This document shows, piece after piece, positions 43,236-49,401 of a stretch of 64,000 nt of DNA (position 1 is the first letter of the stretch; every line of letters starts with the position of its first letter). Source of the DNA: DATLLN01 sp963809205 (GTDB taxonomy: Bacteria; Actinomycetota; Thermoleophilia; Gaiellales; JAICJC01); the NCBI GenBank assembly GCA_963809205.1, contig CAWEIS010000006.1:56702-120701 (forward strand), in the 5' to 3' direction. A program made the position numbers and the translations under genes. The notes under the pieces are model-generated. The model did not search any database. It saw nothing but the letters and a program-made list of their open reading frames with translations, and was not told the DNA's origin.

Positions 43236-43895
43236 ATGAGCGACAACTCGAAACGACACACAACACGCGGTCAGTTCCTCTCGCTGGCGACGATCGGAAT
43301 GGGCGGCACGATCGCCGCCGTGATCGGCGTCCCGGCCGTGGCGTACCTGGCAGCGCCGGTGCTCGACAAGGCGACCTTTCGGCCAGTACCGCTGGGCGAC
43401 GCATCGGAGTTCACCGCCCAGCACGGCTTTCCGCCGCAGGCCGCCCCCTACGTGGAGGATTCGGCGGAGCCGCAGACCAGCGCCGGCCTCGCCTACGTCC
43501 TGTCGACGGGCGGCAGGAGCCACCACTGGCTGGACAACGACGCCATGTTCGTGGTGTTCTCGAACCGCTGCATGCACGTCGGCTGCCCCGTGGCGCCGAC
43601 GGCGGTCGGCTTCTCGTGCCCGTGCCACGGTGGGCAGTACGACGAGGCAGGGCGCCGCATCGCAGGCCCGCCCATCCGTCCACTCGATCGGTTCCAGTGG
43701 GAGCTGCGCCCGGGAGACACCGGCCCGAAGCTCTGGATCACGCAGCGGTGGAGCGTCGAGATCGACGGCACGAAGGTCAACTACTTCCCGGTGCGCGCGC
43801 CGGGCCAGCCGATCGACCTACCCGGTCCCGCGTTCATCTCGGAGATCGCCTACCCGGCGGTCACCTACAACCAGCCGTCGAAGCCCACGAAGTAG
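43236..43895 (+). CDS. Rieske [2Fe-2S] protein (ubiquinol/menaquinol-cytochrome c reductase type)
   Basis: A 219-residue Rieske protein. A basic N-terminus with one hydrophobic helix (FLSLATIGMGGTIAAVIGVP), then the cluster motifs CMHVGC and CPCHGG that give two Cys and two His ligands, with GGQYDEAGRRIAGPPIRPLDRF following. It is the iron-sulfur subunit type of a bc complex that takes electrons from menaquinol, but no cytochrome b gene adjoins here. ATG 43236 follows the tRNA-Gly by 95 bases. A Tat-like twin-Arg is not clear. Confidence 0.85.
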   Translation: MSDNSKRHTTRGQFLSLATIGMGGTIAAVIGVPAVAYLAAPVLDKATFRPVPLGDASEFTAQHGFPPQAAPYVEDSAEPQTSAGLAYVLSTGGRSHHWLDNDAMFVVFSNRCMHVGCPVAPTAVGFSCPCHGGQYDEAGRRIAGPPIRPLDRFQWELRPGDTGPKLWITQRWSVEIDGTKVNYFPVRAPGQPIDLPGPAFISEIAYPAVTYNQPSKPTK

Positions 43896-43898
43896 CGG

Positions 43899-44222
43899 CT
43901 ACGGCTCGGCGGGCGACCCGCGGTCGAGCACGATGGCGGCCGTGGCGGTTGCCGACATCAGATTGAAGCCGAACGCGAACACCATTCCGACGAATAGGAA
44001 TCCGCGACCCAGGCCGTCGTCGTCGGGGATCGGCAAGAACCAGAAGATCGCTCCGTAGACGAGCCCGACGACGACGGCGACCAGCAGCCCGATCCCAAAG
44101 ATTGTGCCGAGCTATTCGAGGGTGCCGGCGCCCGGCTCCGGGCGGGCGATCAGCCAGGCGCAGATCACCCCGGGGACGCCGAGCGCGCCGACGGCGTAGA
44201 GGATCGCGAGCGCTCCGTCCAC
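43899..44222 (-). pseudogene. Small membrane protein interrupted by in-frame TAG
   Basis: On the minus strand GTG 44222 opens AILYAVGALGVPGVICAWLIARPEP, a membrane helix, then a TAG at 44114-44112. The same frame goes straight on with LGTIFGIGLLVAVVVGLVYG, FWFLPIPDDD and FLFVGMVFAFGFNLMSATAT to a stop at 43899, a normal three-helix layout. The TAG could be a single CAG-to-TAG change or a sequencing error. It is convergent with the Rieske gene, four bases between their stops. Unknown family. Confidence 0.5.
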
Positions 44223-44278
44223 GTTGCGATTGTCGGAGCCCCTCGGCTGGGGGCTGGATGCGCCGTGACGATCTGCCG

Positions 44279-44542
44279 ATGAGCAGGGTGATGGTGTTTC
44301 TGCTCCTGCTCGGATTCGGCGCCCTGTGCGTCCTCCTCGCCGCCCGGCGCTGGCGGCGCGCCGCCCGCCGGCGGTTTGCCGTCTACGGCGCGGCCGACGG
44401 GCGCCTCTACGAGGAGGCCGCGACGATCGAGGAGGCGCGCGAGGTCGTCGTCGCGCTGCGCCGGTCGGACGAGCACAGTGGCTGGCGGACGTGGGGCCAG
44501 GAGTACCGGATCGTCGAGCCCCCGCAGGACCGGGCCGCCTGA
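44279..44542 (+). CDS. Small hypothetical protein with one membrane helix
   Basis: An 87-residue protein. MSRVMVFLLLLGFGALCVLL is a membrane anchor, then a strongly basic run (RRWRRAARRR) and an acidic, alpha/beta tail (GRLYEEAATIEEAREVVVALRRS). Inside-positive rule places the tail in the cytosol. No family recognised. The xthA gene follows by 19 bases, so they may be co-transcribed. Confidence 0.55.
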   Translation: MSRVMVFLLLLGFGALCVLLAARRWRRAARRRFAVYGAADGRLYEEAATIEEAREVVVALRRSDEHSGWRTWGQEYRIVEPPQDRAA

Positions 44543-44561
44543 CCTCGGGTACCGTGTGGCG

Positions 44562-45422
44562 GTGCGGATCGCCACCTGGAACGTCAACTCGCTGAAGCAG
44601 CGGATGCCTCGGTTCCTGCCGTGGCTGGACCAGCGGCGGCCTGACGTGGTTTGCCTGCAGGAGACCAAGCTGACGGACGACGCGCTGGCCGAGCTACTGG
44701 GCGACGAGGTCTCCGACCGCGGCTACGAGCTGGCGGCGCACGGCGAGTCGGCCTGGAACGGCGTTGCGATTCTCTCCAGGACCGGACTGGACGACGTCGT
44801 CGCCGGGCTCGCCGCCGCGCCGGGGTTTCCGGATCCGGAGGCGCGGGCGGTGGCCGCGACGTGCGGCGGCGTCCGCGTGCACTCCGTCTACGTGCCGAAC
44901 GGCCGCGAGCCGGATTCCGACCACTACCGCTACAAGCTGGAATGGCTGGCCGCGCTCAAGGATGTCGTCGCCGCCGGGCCGGATGCCGCCGTTGTCTGTG
45001 GCGACATGAACATCGCGCCCACCGACGCCGACGTGTTCGACCCCGACGCCTACATCGGGCAGACGCACGTCACCCCGCCCGAGCGGAAGGCGCTCGCGGC
45101 GCTACAGTCGCTCGGGCTCCACGATGTCGTGCGCGACCGCTGGCCGAACGAGCGCGTCTTCAGCTACTGGGACTACCGCGCAGGCATGTTCCACCAGGAC
45201 CTGGGGATGCGGATCGATCTGATCCTGGCCAGCGGGCTGGTCGCCGAGCGCGTGCAGGCGGCGTGGATCGACCGCCAGGCGCGCAAGGGCAAGGGGCCCA
45301 GCGACCACGCGCCGGTGTTCGTCGACCTCGACGAGGCACCCGACGGCGACATCGGCCCGGTCGTCCCTCCGCCCTCGAACCCGGTGACCAAGCGCGGCGC
45401 GAAGAAGCTGCCGCAGGCATAG
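44562..45422 (+). CDS. xthA: Exodeoxyribonuclease III
   Basis: A 286-residue exonuclease III/AP endonuclease of the EEP fold: VRIATWNVNSLKQRM, VCLQETKLTDD (metal Glu), AVVCGDMNIAPTDADV (Asp/Asn), VFSYWDYRAGMF, and the catalytic His in KGPSDHAPVFVDL. It cuts at abasic sites and degrades 3' ends in base-excision repair. GTG 44562 is preferred; GTG 44556 adds two residues. A strong hairpin follows its stop and also bounds the minus-strand tRNA array. Confidence 0.92.
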   Translation: MRIATWNVNSLKQRMPRFLPWLDQRRPDVVCLQETKLTDDALAELLGDEVSDRGYELAAHGESAWNGVAILSRTGLDDVVAGLAAAPGFPDPEARAVAATCGGVRVHSVYVPNGREPDSDHYRYKLEWLAALKDVVAAGPDAAVVCGDMNIAPTDADVFDPDAYIGQTHVTPPERKALAALQSLGLHDVVRDRWPNERVFSYWDYRAGMFHQDLGMRIDLILASGLVAERVQAAWIDRQARKGKGPSDHAPVFVDLDEAPDGDIGPVVPPPSNPVTKRGAKKLPQA

Positions 45423-45453
45423 TCGGATCGTCTTCGGCCGGGACGGCAGGCGA

Positions 45454-45490
45454 AAGCGCCCCTCCCGAGGCGTGCTCGGAAGGGGCGCTT
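45454..45490. terminator. Strong bidirectional hairpin between xthA and the tRNA array
   Basis: AAGCGCCCCTCCCGAG pairs with CTCGGAAGGGGCGCTT (one mismatch) around a five-base loop. It is downstream of xthA on the + strand and downstream of the last array tRNA on the minus strand, so it likely ends both. Confidence 0.75.
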
Positions 45491-45500
45491 GTGTGATCAG

Positions 45501-45570
45501 AGCCCATCACCAGAGTCGAACTGGGCTTCCACGGTACGAACGTGGCGTGCGGCCGTTACACCAGACGGGC
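45501..45570 (-). tRNA. tRNA-Thr(CGT), array
   Basis: 70 bases: acceptor GCCCGTC/GATGGGC (one G-U), D-stem GTGT/GCAC, anticodon loop TTCGTAC (CGT), T-loop TTCGACT. Last tRNA of the array in transcription order; two bases after its neighbour. Confidence 0.88.
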
Positions 45571-45572
45571 AG

Positions 45573-45642
45573 AGCCCTCGGGCAGACTCGAACTGCCGGA
45601 GCCTCCGTACCGAGGAGGTTCGCGCGCCGCGCGCACGAGGGC
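45573..45642 (-). tRNA. tRNA-Thr(GGT)-like, array, atypical
   Basis: 70 bases: acceptor GCCCTCG/CGAGGGC and T-arm GGCAG-TTCGAGT-CTGCC are perfect. The anticodon arm CCTCC-TCGGTAC-GGAGG gives GGT, but position 33 is C, not the near-invariant U. The D region is a GC-only hairpin (CGCGCGGCGCGCG) with almost no loop. It may be a degenerate or special tRNA. Confidence 0.7.
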
Positions 45643-45646
45643 GGGA

Positions 45647-45720
45647 AGCGGCCGGAGGGACTCGAACCCTCTCTGTGTCAGCTTGGAAGGCTGCTGCTCT
45701 ACCGGTCGAGCATCGGCCGC
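45647..45720 (-). tRNA. tRNA-Gly(TCC), array
   Basis: 74 bases: acceptor GCGGCCG/CGGCCGC with discriminator T, D-loop with CCGGTAGA, anticodon loop CTTCCAA (TCC), T-arm GAGGG-TTCGAGT-CCCTC. First tRNA after the Ro60 gene in transcription order. Confidence 0.9.
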
Positions 45721-45727
45721 AGGGGTT

Positions 45728-45758
45728 GGGTGGGGCGTGGTGGCTCCACGCCCCACCC
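45728..45758. other. 13-bp perfect hairpin between Ro60 and tRNA-Gly
   Basis: GGGTGGGGCGTGG/CCACGCCCCACCC with a five-base loop directly follows the Ro60 stop codon. No U-run follows on the minus strand, so an mRNA 3'-protecting or processing hairpin seems more likely than a full terminator. Confidence 0.5.
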
Positions 45759-45761
45759 GGG

Positions 45762-47423
45762 CTACAGATCGCCGCGGGCGAAACCGGCGATCACCTCCGG
45801 GGTGGAGGTGTCGAACCCGGCGACGTCGAGCATGCCCGCGTCGCGCGGGTCGGCGATGGTGAACCGGTTCGCGACCATCCCGACCACGACCAGGCGTGCC
45901 GCGATGCCGGTTGCCCGGCGGTAGCGGCGGAGCGCCTCGGCCGGGTGGATGTCACCCGCCCAGGTCTCCGAGTCGGTGTAGATCACGAACGTGTCGATCG
46001 CCCGGCCTCGCTCCATCGCGTAGAGCATCGGCAGGGCGCAGTCCGTCGCGCCGAACGGCAGGTCGGCCACGCGGCGCACCGCGTCGTCGAGACGCTGACG
46101 CGGCGACAGCGGGAGCGGCGTCAGCCCGTCCGCGCGGCCGGCAAAACGGCCCCGCTTGCGGGCGGTCCATCCACCCCGCCCGGCGTGGAAGCCGACCACC
46201 TGGGCGTCCGAATCGGATGCCAGGGTGACCAGCGCCATCGCGGCCGAGGCCTCGCGGGCCGACAGGCCGGGGATCCCGCCGATCGTCGCCACCATCGATC
46301 CGGAGACGTCGAGCGCCAGCAGCAGTCGCTTGCGGGTCGGCTCGACGTTGCCGAACGCCAGGTAGAACGCCTCGTCGAGCGCGTCGACGATGCGCGTCAC
46401 CGGCGTCCACGACCGCGTGCCGCGCAGGCCACGCCCGAGGGCGTAGGTGCGCTGCGCGATCAGCGGCGTGATCGGGTGGACACGGGCTGCGCGGATGCGC
46501 TCCACGTCGCCCAGCTCGCGGCAGACCGCCGCCACGGCATCCGATCCCGGGGCGATCAGCCCGATGCGGGTCATGGTCGCCAGGTTTCGGATCATCGCCG
46601 TCATCGGCATGCGCTCGAGCAGCGCATCCCAGACCGCCGCCTCGGTCAGGTGCTCCGGGCGGACGGCCTCGCGCGGCAGGCCGTACTCGCGGACGAGCTC
46701 GGCCGACTCGCGCGCCGACGTCGCGGCCTGGGCGCGGGTGAACCCCTCGACCAGGCGCGGCAGCCCGTCGGCGTCGCCTCCGCGGACGATCCACTCGAAC
46801 AGGCGAGCCTGCTCGGGCGAGACGTCCAGCGTCGGGTTGCCGGCGGTCACCGCTGCGGCCGGGTGGGCCAGCCGCAGCACGTCGCGGTGAGTGACGCCGT
46901 CGCGCTGGCGGTACTTGACCGCCTGGTACGCCAGCCGGTCGGCCGGCTGTGCGGCGTACCACGCGCCGACGGCACGCCGCAGCGAGCGGCCCCAGCCGCG
47001 CCACGCCCGCGTGAACGTGACGAACTGGAACAGGTGCGTCGACGTGCGGCACACCTTCGGCAGCGCGTCCACCGCTGCGCGGCGGGTCGCCATGTCCGGC
47101 GCAGCCGCGCAGCGGGCCAGGGCGAACACGGCCGGGTCGTTCTTGGCCGCGCGCCCCGCCGTCGAGACCGCCAGGATCTCGGCCACGGTGCGGACGCCGT
47201 CCTCGGCGATGCACTCGTCCAGTACCGCCGTGTTCTCGCGGGTCAGCTCGCGCTCGCCGGCGTAGAACGATCCGCCCTCCGATCCGAGGATCAGGAAGCG
47301 GCGCAGGCGCGTCCAGCGGTCGACCTGCCAGACGAATCCGCCTGCCGAGTTGGTCGTCTGGTCGGCGCACAGCTGCTCGCCCTGCGTCGCCGAACGGTTG
47401 GTGAAACGGGTCAGGTATGACAT
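45762..47423 (-). CDS. Ro60-like RNA-binding protein (TROVE + von Willebrand A domains; Rsr type)
   Basis: A 553-residue bacterial Ro60 orthologue. Residues 1-365 are the helical TROVE ring (SATQGEQLCADQTTNSAGGFVWQ, ILGSEGGSFYAGERELTREN, HLFQFVTFTRAWRGWGRSLRRAV). Residues 366-553 are a vWA domain with an intact MIDAS: Asp372-x-Ser-x-Ser in LLLALDVSGSM, Thr460 in GATDCALPM, Asp484 in YTDSETWAG. Ro60 rings bind Y RNAs and misfolded RNAs and in Deinococcus guide PNPase. AAGGAGG six bases before ATG 47423 makes the start firm. It sits inside a tRNA array, just after a Y-RNA-like element. Confidence 0.93.
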   Translation of the reverse strand: MSYLTRFTNRSATQGEQLCADQTTNSAGGFVWQVDRWTRLRRFLILGSEGGSFYAGERELTRENTAVLDECIAEDGVRTVAEILAVSTAGRAAKNDPAVFALARCAAAPDMATRRAAVDALPKVCRTSTHLFQFVTFTRAWRGWGRSLRRAVGAWYAAQPADRLAYQAVKYRQRDGVTHRDVLRLAHPAAAVTAGNPTLDVSPEQARLFEWIVRGGDADGLPRLVEGFTRAQAATSARESAELVREYGLPREAVRPEHLTEAAVWDALLERMPMTAMIRNLATMTRIGLIAPGSDAVAAVCRELGDVERIRAARVHPITPLIAQRTYALGRGLRGTRSWTPVTRIVDALDEAFYLAFGNVEPTRKRLLLALDVSGSMVATIGGIPGLSAREASAAMALVTLASDSDAQVVGFHAGRGGWTARKRGRFAGRADGLTPLPLSPRQRLDDAVRRVADLPFGATDCALPMLYAMERGRAIDTFVIYTDSETWAGDIHPAEALRRYRRATGIAARLVVVGMVANRFTIADPRDAGMLDVAGFDTSTPEVIAGFARGDL

Positions 47424-47520
47424 GACGATCCTCCTTTCGGACGTCGGGGTGGGGAGGTGGGGGTGCGCGGTCATGGGTGTGCGGACTGGGGTTGGCGCTT
47501 CACAGGCGGTAACCAGCTCG

Positions 47521-47541
47521 CGGCGGCCCGCGCACGGGCGG
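47521..47541 (-). other. GC hairpin after the Y-RNA-like element
   Basis: CCGCCCGTGCGCGGGCCGCCG folds as GCCCG/CGGGC-type stem just 3' of the candidate Y RNA. It could separate that RNA from the Ro60 mRNA. No U-run. Confidence 0.35.
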
Positions 47542-47546
47542 TGTCA

Positions 47547-47658
47547 GATCTCGCGGTCTTGGAGTGCATGCCGGACCCCGAGCTTGGCGTTGCTGCCCGG
47601 GTCGAGGGGTCGAACCTCGTGTGTGCCAGATAACCGGCGTACGTCGGCCCGCGAGATC
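47547..47658 (-). ncRNA. Candidate Y RNA (YrlA-like) with tRNA-like module
   Basis: The ends of this 112-base segment pair perfectly (GATCTCGCGG at the 5' side, CCGCGAGATC at the 3' side; + positions 47649-47658 and 47547-47556). Inside are a hairpin GCCGG-TTAT-CTGGC, a perfect T-arm CGAGG-TTCGACC-CCTCG, and CCCGGGC/GCTCGGG closing an 11-base loop. It cannot be drawn as a full tRNA: the acceptor and anticodon arms do not fit. A long closing stem plus a tRNA mimic is the architecture of bacterial Y RNAs, and it lies directly before the Ro60 gene and two bases after tRNA-Pro. Confidence 0.65.
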
Positions 47659-47660
47659 AG

Positions 47661-47733
47661 TCGGGCCGGAAGGACTCGAACCTCCGCCTCCTGCTCCCGA
47701 AGCAGGGGTGCTGCCGTTGAACACCACGGCCCG
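47661..47733 (-). tRNA. tRNA-Pro(CGG), array
   Basis: 73 bases: acceptor CGGGCCG/CGGCCCG, discriminator A, anticodon arm CCTGC-TTCGGGA-GCAGG (CGG), T-loop TTCGAGT. Confidence 0.92.
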
Positions 47734-47744
47734 AATGCGTGCAG

Positions 47745-47817
47745 TAGCTCCACGGGGAGTCGAACCCCGGTTTCCGCCTTGAGAGGGCGGCGGCCTGGCC
47801 AGCTAGCCGATGGAGCC
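47745..47817 (-). tRNA. tRNA-Glu(CTC), array
   Basis: 73 bases: acceptor GGCTCCA/TGGAGCT (G-U at the first pair), anticodon arm CCGCC-CTCTCAA-GGCGG (CTC), T-arm CGGGG-TTCGACT-CCCCG. Confidence 0.92.
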
Positions 47818-47825
47818 AGGACGAG

Positions 47826-47899
47826 TGCGCGGCCGTGGAATCGAACCACGAGCCTTCGGCATATCAGACCGACGGGCAGGCCACCTACCCCAGCCGCGC
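47826..47899 (-). tRNA. tRNA-Ile(GAT), array
   Basis: 74 bases: acceptor GCGCGGC/GCCGCGC, anticodon arm TCGGT-CTGATAT-GCCGA (GAT), T-arm CGTGG-TTCGATT-CCACG. Confidence 0.92.
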
Positions 47900-47907
47900 A
47901 TGTGCAG

Positions 47908-47978
47908 CTCCCAGCGAGAGATTCGAACTCCCATGACCGCCTTAACAGGGCGGCGTCCTGCCGTTGGACGAGCTGGGA
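47908..47978 (-). tRNA. tRNA-Asn(GTT), array
   Basis: 71 bases: acceptor TCCCAGC/GCTGGGA, discriminator G, anticodon arm CCGCC-CTGTTAA-GGCGG (GTT), T-loop TTCGAAT. Confidence 0.92.
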
Positions 47979-47991
47979 AAGGAACGGCGAG

Positions 47992-48063
47992 CGCCCCGAC
48001 GGAGAATCGAACTCCGATCTCCTCTTCGACAGAGAGGTGTCTGTGCCAGTAGACGACCGGGGC
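47992..48063 (-). tRNA. tRNA-Asp(GTC), array
   Basis: 72 bases: acceptor GCCCCGG/TCGGGGC (one G-U), discriminator G, anticodon arm CCTCT-CTGTCGA-AGAGG (GTC), T-arm CGGAG-TTCGATT-CTCCG. Confidence 0.92.
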
Positions 48064-48067
48064 GGGA

Positions 48068-48138
48068 TAGAGCCGGTAGGAATCGAACCCACTCACACGG
48101 GTTAAGAGCCCGCTATGCGGCCTTTACATCACGGCTCC
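48068..48138 (-). tRNA. tRNA-Lys(CTT), array
   Basis: 71 bases: acceptor GGAGCCG/CGGCTCT (G-U at the first pair), anticodon arm GCGGG-CTCTTAA-CCCGT (CTT), T-arm GTGGG-TTCGATT-CCTAC. Confidence 0.9.
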
Positions 48139-48142
48139 GAAG

Positions 48143-48233
48143 CGGAAGGAGGGAGGGTCGAACTCCCACGGCGCGAGGTGCGCCCGACGGTTTTCGAGAC
48201 CGCGGCCGGCGCCGGCTGTCGGCTGGTCCTTCC
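48143..48233 (-). tRNA. tRNA-Ser(CGA), array
   Basis: 91-base class II tRNA: acceptor GGAAGGA/TCCTTCC, discriminator G, anticodon arm GCGGT-CTCGAAA-ACCGT (CGA), long variable arm, T-loop TTCGACC. Confidence 0.92.
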
Positions 48234-48236
48234 CGA

Positions 48237-48311
48237 TCCGCGCGGCACGAGTCGAACGTGCGGCCTCCCCGGTAGGAGCGGGGTGCTCTGATCCAGCTGA
48301 GCTACGCGCGG
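48237..48311 (-). tRNA. tRNA-Arg(CCT), array
   Basis: 75 bases: acceptor CCGCGCG/CGCGCGG, standard D-arm TAGCTCAGCTGGATCAGAGC, anticodon arm CCCCG-CTCCTAC-CGGGG (CCT), T-loop TTCGACT. Confidence 0.93.
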
Positions 48312-48315
48312 TCAG

Positions 48316-48388
48316 TGGCCAAGGCAGGGTTCGAACCTGCGACCTCCCCGGTGTGGGCGGGGCGCTCATCCCGCTGAGCTACTCGGCC
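48316..48388 (-). tRNA. tRNA-Val(CAC), array, C33
   Basis: 73 bases: acceptor GGCCGAG/CTTGGCC, standard D-arm, anticodon arm CCCCG-CCCACAC-CGGGG (CAC). Position 33 is C instead of U. T-loop TTCGAAC. Confidence 0.85.
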
Positions 48389-48396
48389 TCGATCGA

Positions 48397-48469
48397 TGGA
48401 CGCACCTGGGATCGAACCAGGGGCCTCTCGCATGTCACGCGAGCGCTCATCCCGCTGAGCTATGCGTCC
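48397..48469 (-). tRNA. tRNA-Val(GAC), array
   Basis: 73 bases: acceptor GGACGCA/TGCGTCC, D-arm identical to the neighbouring Val(CAC), anticodon arm CTCGC-GTGACAT-GCGAG (GAC), T-loop TTCGATC. Confidence 0.93.
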
Positions 48470-48474
48470 GGGAG

Positions 48475-48545
48475 CAGGGGCGTCAGGAGTCGAACCCGAG
48501 CGCACAGGCGTTGGAAACCCGGCGGCCTGCCGGAGGCGCGCCCCC
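48475..48545 (-). tRNA. tRNA-Trp(CCA), array
   Basis: 71 bases: acceptor GGGGGCG/CGCCCCT, discriminator G, anticodon arm CGGGT-TTCCAAC-GCCTG (CCA), T-arm TCGGG-TTCGACT-CCTGA. The D-arm is short (CCT-CCGGC-AGG). Confidence 0.82.
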
Positions 48546-48556
48546 TCGGTGGTTGG

Positions 48557-48628
48557 GGTGACCGGCGGGACTCGAACCCGCGCCGCGGGGCTCACAACCC
48601 CGAATGCTGCGCGCTACACCACGGTCAC
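48557..48628 (-). tRNA. tRNA-His(GTG), array
   Basis: 72 bases: acceptor GTGACCG/CGGTCAC, discriminator C, anticodon arm CGGGG-TTGTGAG-CCCCG (GTG), T-loop TTCGAGT. The base before the acceptor is not G, so the usual encoded G-1 is missing. Confidence 0.9.
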
Positions 48629-48630
48629 AG

Positions 48631-48701
48631 TGGCGAGCGCCGGAATCGAACCAGCTTGGCGCAGGCGTATGAAACCTGCCGAGCCCCAGGCCCTGCCCGC
48701 C
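48631..48701 (-). tRNA. tRNA-Met(CAT), array
   Basis: 71 bases: acceptor GGCGGGC/GCTCGCC fully paired (so not an initiator), anticodon arm CAGGT-TTCATAC-GCCTG (CAT), T-arm GCTGG-TTCGATT-CCGGC. The D-arm is very small (GGCC-TGG-GGCT). Could also be Ile2 if C34 is modified to lysidine. Confidence 0.8.
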
Positions 48702-48713
48702 GTCGGTACCAGG

Positions 48714-48787
48714 TACGCCCGGCTGGATTCGAACCAGCGTCCTCCGCCGTCGCAGGGCGGTGCTCGTCCGTGCTGAGCTACGGGCGT
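48714..48787 (-). tRNA. tRNA-Arg(GCG), array, rare anticodon
   Basis: 74 bases: acceptor ACGCCCG/CGGGCGT, standard D-arm, anticodon arm CCGCC-CTGCGAC-GGCGG. The anticodon GCG reads CGC with G34, whereas bacteria normally use ACG (inosine) for CGU/CGC/CGA. Confidence 0.88.
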
Positions 48788-48794
48788 CAGTCAG

Positions 48795-48878
48795 TGGGAA
48801 GGGACGGAGTCGAACCGCCACAGCCGAGAGGCGGCCGGGTTACAGCCGGTTGGGCTCGCCAGTGCCCGGTGCCTTCCC
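48795..48878 (-). tRNA. tRNA-Tyr(GTA), array
   Basis: 84-base class II tRNA: acceptor GGGAAGG/CCTTCCC, anticodon loop CTGTAAC (GTA) on a CCGG/CCGG stem with an A-C top pair, long variable arm as in bacterial Tyr, T-arm GGCGG-TTCGACT-CCGTC. Confidence 0.87.
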
Positions 48879-48901
48879 AGGTTGTCTGTGTGGAGAAGTG
48901 G

Positions 48902-48976
48902 TACCCCCGGCAGGGCTCGAACCTGCGACCTCCGCGTTCGAAGCGCGGCACTCTGCTCCGTCTGAGCTACGGGGGT
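48902..48976 (-). tRNA. tRNA-Arg(TCG), array
   Basis: 75 bases: acceptor ACCCCCG/CGGGGGT, anticodon arm CCGCG-CTTCGAA-CGCGG (TCG), T-loop TTCGAGC. The three bases after the discriminator happen to be CCA. Confidence 0.93.
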
Positions 48977-48982
48977 AGGTGA

Positions 48983-49052
48983 TGGAACCGGAGGGAGTCG
49001 AACCCTCGCGGCGCGGCGTGCAAGGCCGGCCGGTTGCCCGCAACACGATCCC
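48983..49052 (-). tRNA. tRNA-Ala(TGC), array
   Basis: 70 bases: acceptor GGGATCG/CGGTTCC contains the G3-U70 pair that defines alanine identity. Anticodon loop CTTGCAC (TGC) on CGGC/GCCG, T-arm GAGGG-TTCGACT-CCCTC. The D-arm is reduced to GTTG-CGGG-CAAC with a four-base loop. Confidence 0.82.
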
Positions 49053-49068
49053 GGGGTGCGTCGTTGAG

Positions 49069-49153
49069 TGCGGACGGGGAGAGTCGAACTCCCACGGGAT
49101 TGCTCCCACACGGGTCTGAGCCGCGCCTGTCTACCTGTTCCAAGCACGTCCGC
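49069..49153 (-). tRNA. tRNA-Leu(CAG), array
   Basis: 85-base class II tRNA: acceptor GCGGACG/CGTCCGC, D-loop with CAGGTAGAC, anticodon arm CGCGG-CTCAGAC-CCGTG (CAG), long variable arm, T-loop TTCGACT. Same anticodon as the tRNA at 11422-11505 but clearly different sequence in all arms. Confidence 0.92.
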
Positions 49154-49166
49154 AAGCTGTCGAGAG

Positions 49167-49240
49167 TGGGGCGGCCAGGGATCGAACCTGGGTCTCCGGG
49201 GCTTCAACCCGGCGCTTGGACCGTGCTCAGCTACCGCTCC
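49167..49240 (-). tRNA. tRNA-Phe(GAA), array
   Basis: 74 bases: acceptor GGAGCGG/CCGCCCC with one A-C mismatch, anticodon arm CCGGG-TTGAAGC-CCCGG (GAA), T-loop TTCGATC. Confidence 0.9.
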
Positions 49241-49247
49241 ATCTGAG

Positions 49248-49319
49248 AGGCCAGGGCGGGACTCGAACCCGCGTCTCCGAGGTTGCAGCCCGGCAGATGC
49301 GCCGCTCTCCTACCTGGCC
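49248..49319 (-). tRNA. tRNA-Cys(GCA), array
   Basis: 72 bases: acceptor GGCCAGG/CCTGGCC, discriminator T as required for cysteine, anticodon arm CCGGG-CTGCAAC-CTCGG (GCA), T-loop TTCGAGT. Confidence 0.92.
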
Positions 49320-49326
49320 AAGGCGA

Positions 49327-49401
49327 TTCCGGGAGAGGGATTCGAACCCGACTCATCTCTGGGGTCAGAGCCCAGCGTCCTGCCTGTTAGACGATCCCGG
49401 A
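49327..49401 (-). tRNA. tRNA-Gln(CTG), array
   Basis: 75 bases: acceptor TCCGGGA/TCCCGGA, anticodon arm CTGGG-CTCTGAC-CCCAG (CTG), T-loop TTCGAAT on a stem with only three good pairs. First complete tRNA of the array in transcription order. Confidence 0.9.

Noticed and set aside
45573..45642. Selenocysteine tRNA or pseudogene
   Set aside because: Anticodon is GGT, acceptor is seven pairs and the T-arm is perfect; the odd D-arm alone does not make a Sec tRNA.
47547..47658. A 25th ordinary tRNA upstream of Ro60
   Set aside because: Only the T-arm is canonical; the acceptor strands do not pair and the anticodon hairpin would have a four-base loop. The end-to-end stem fits a Y RNA better.
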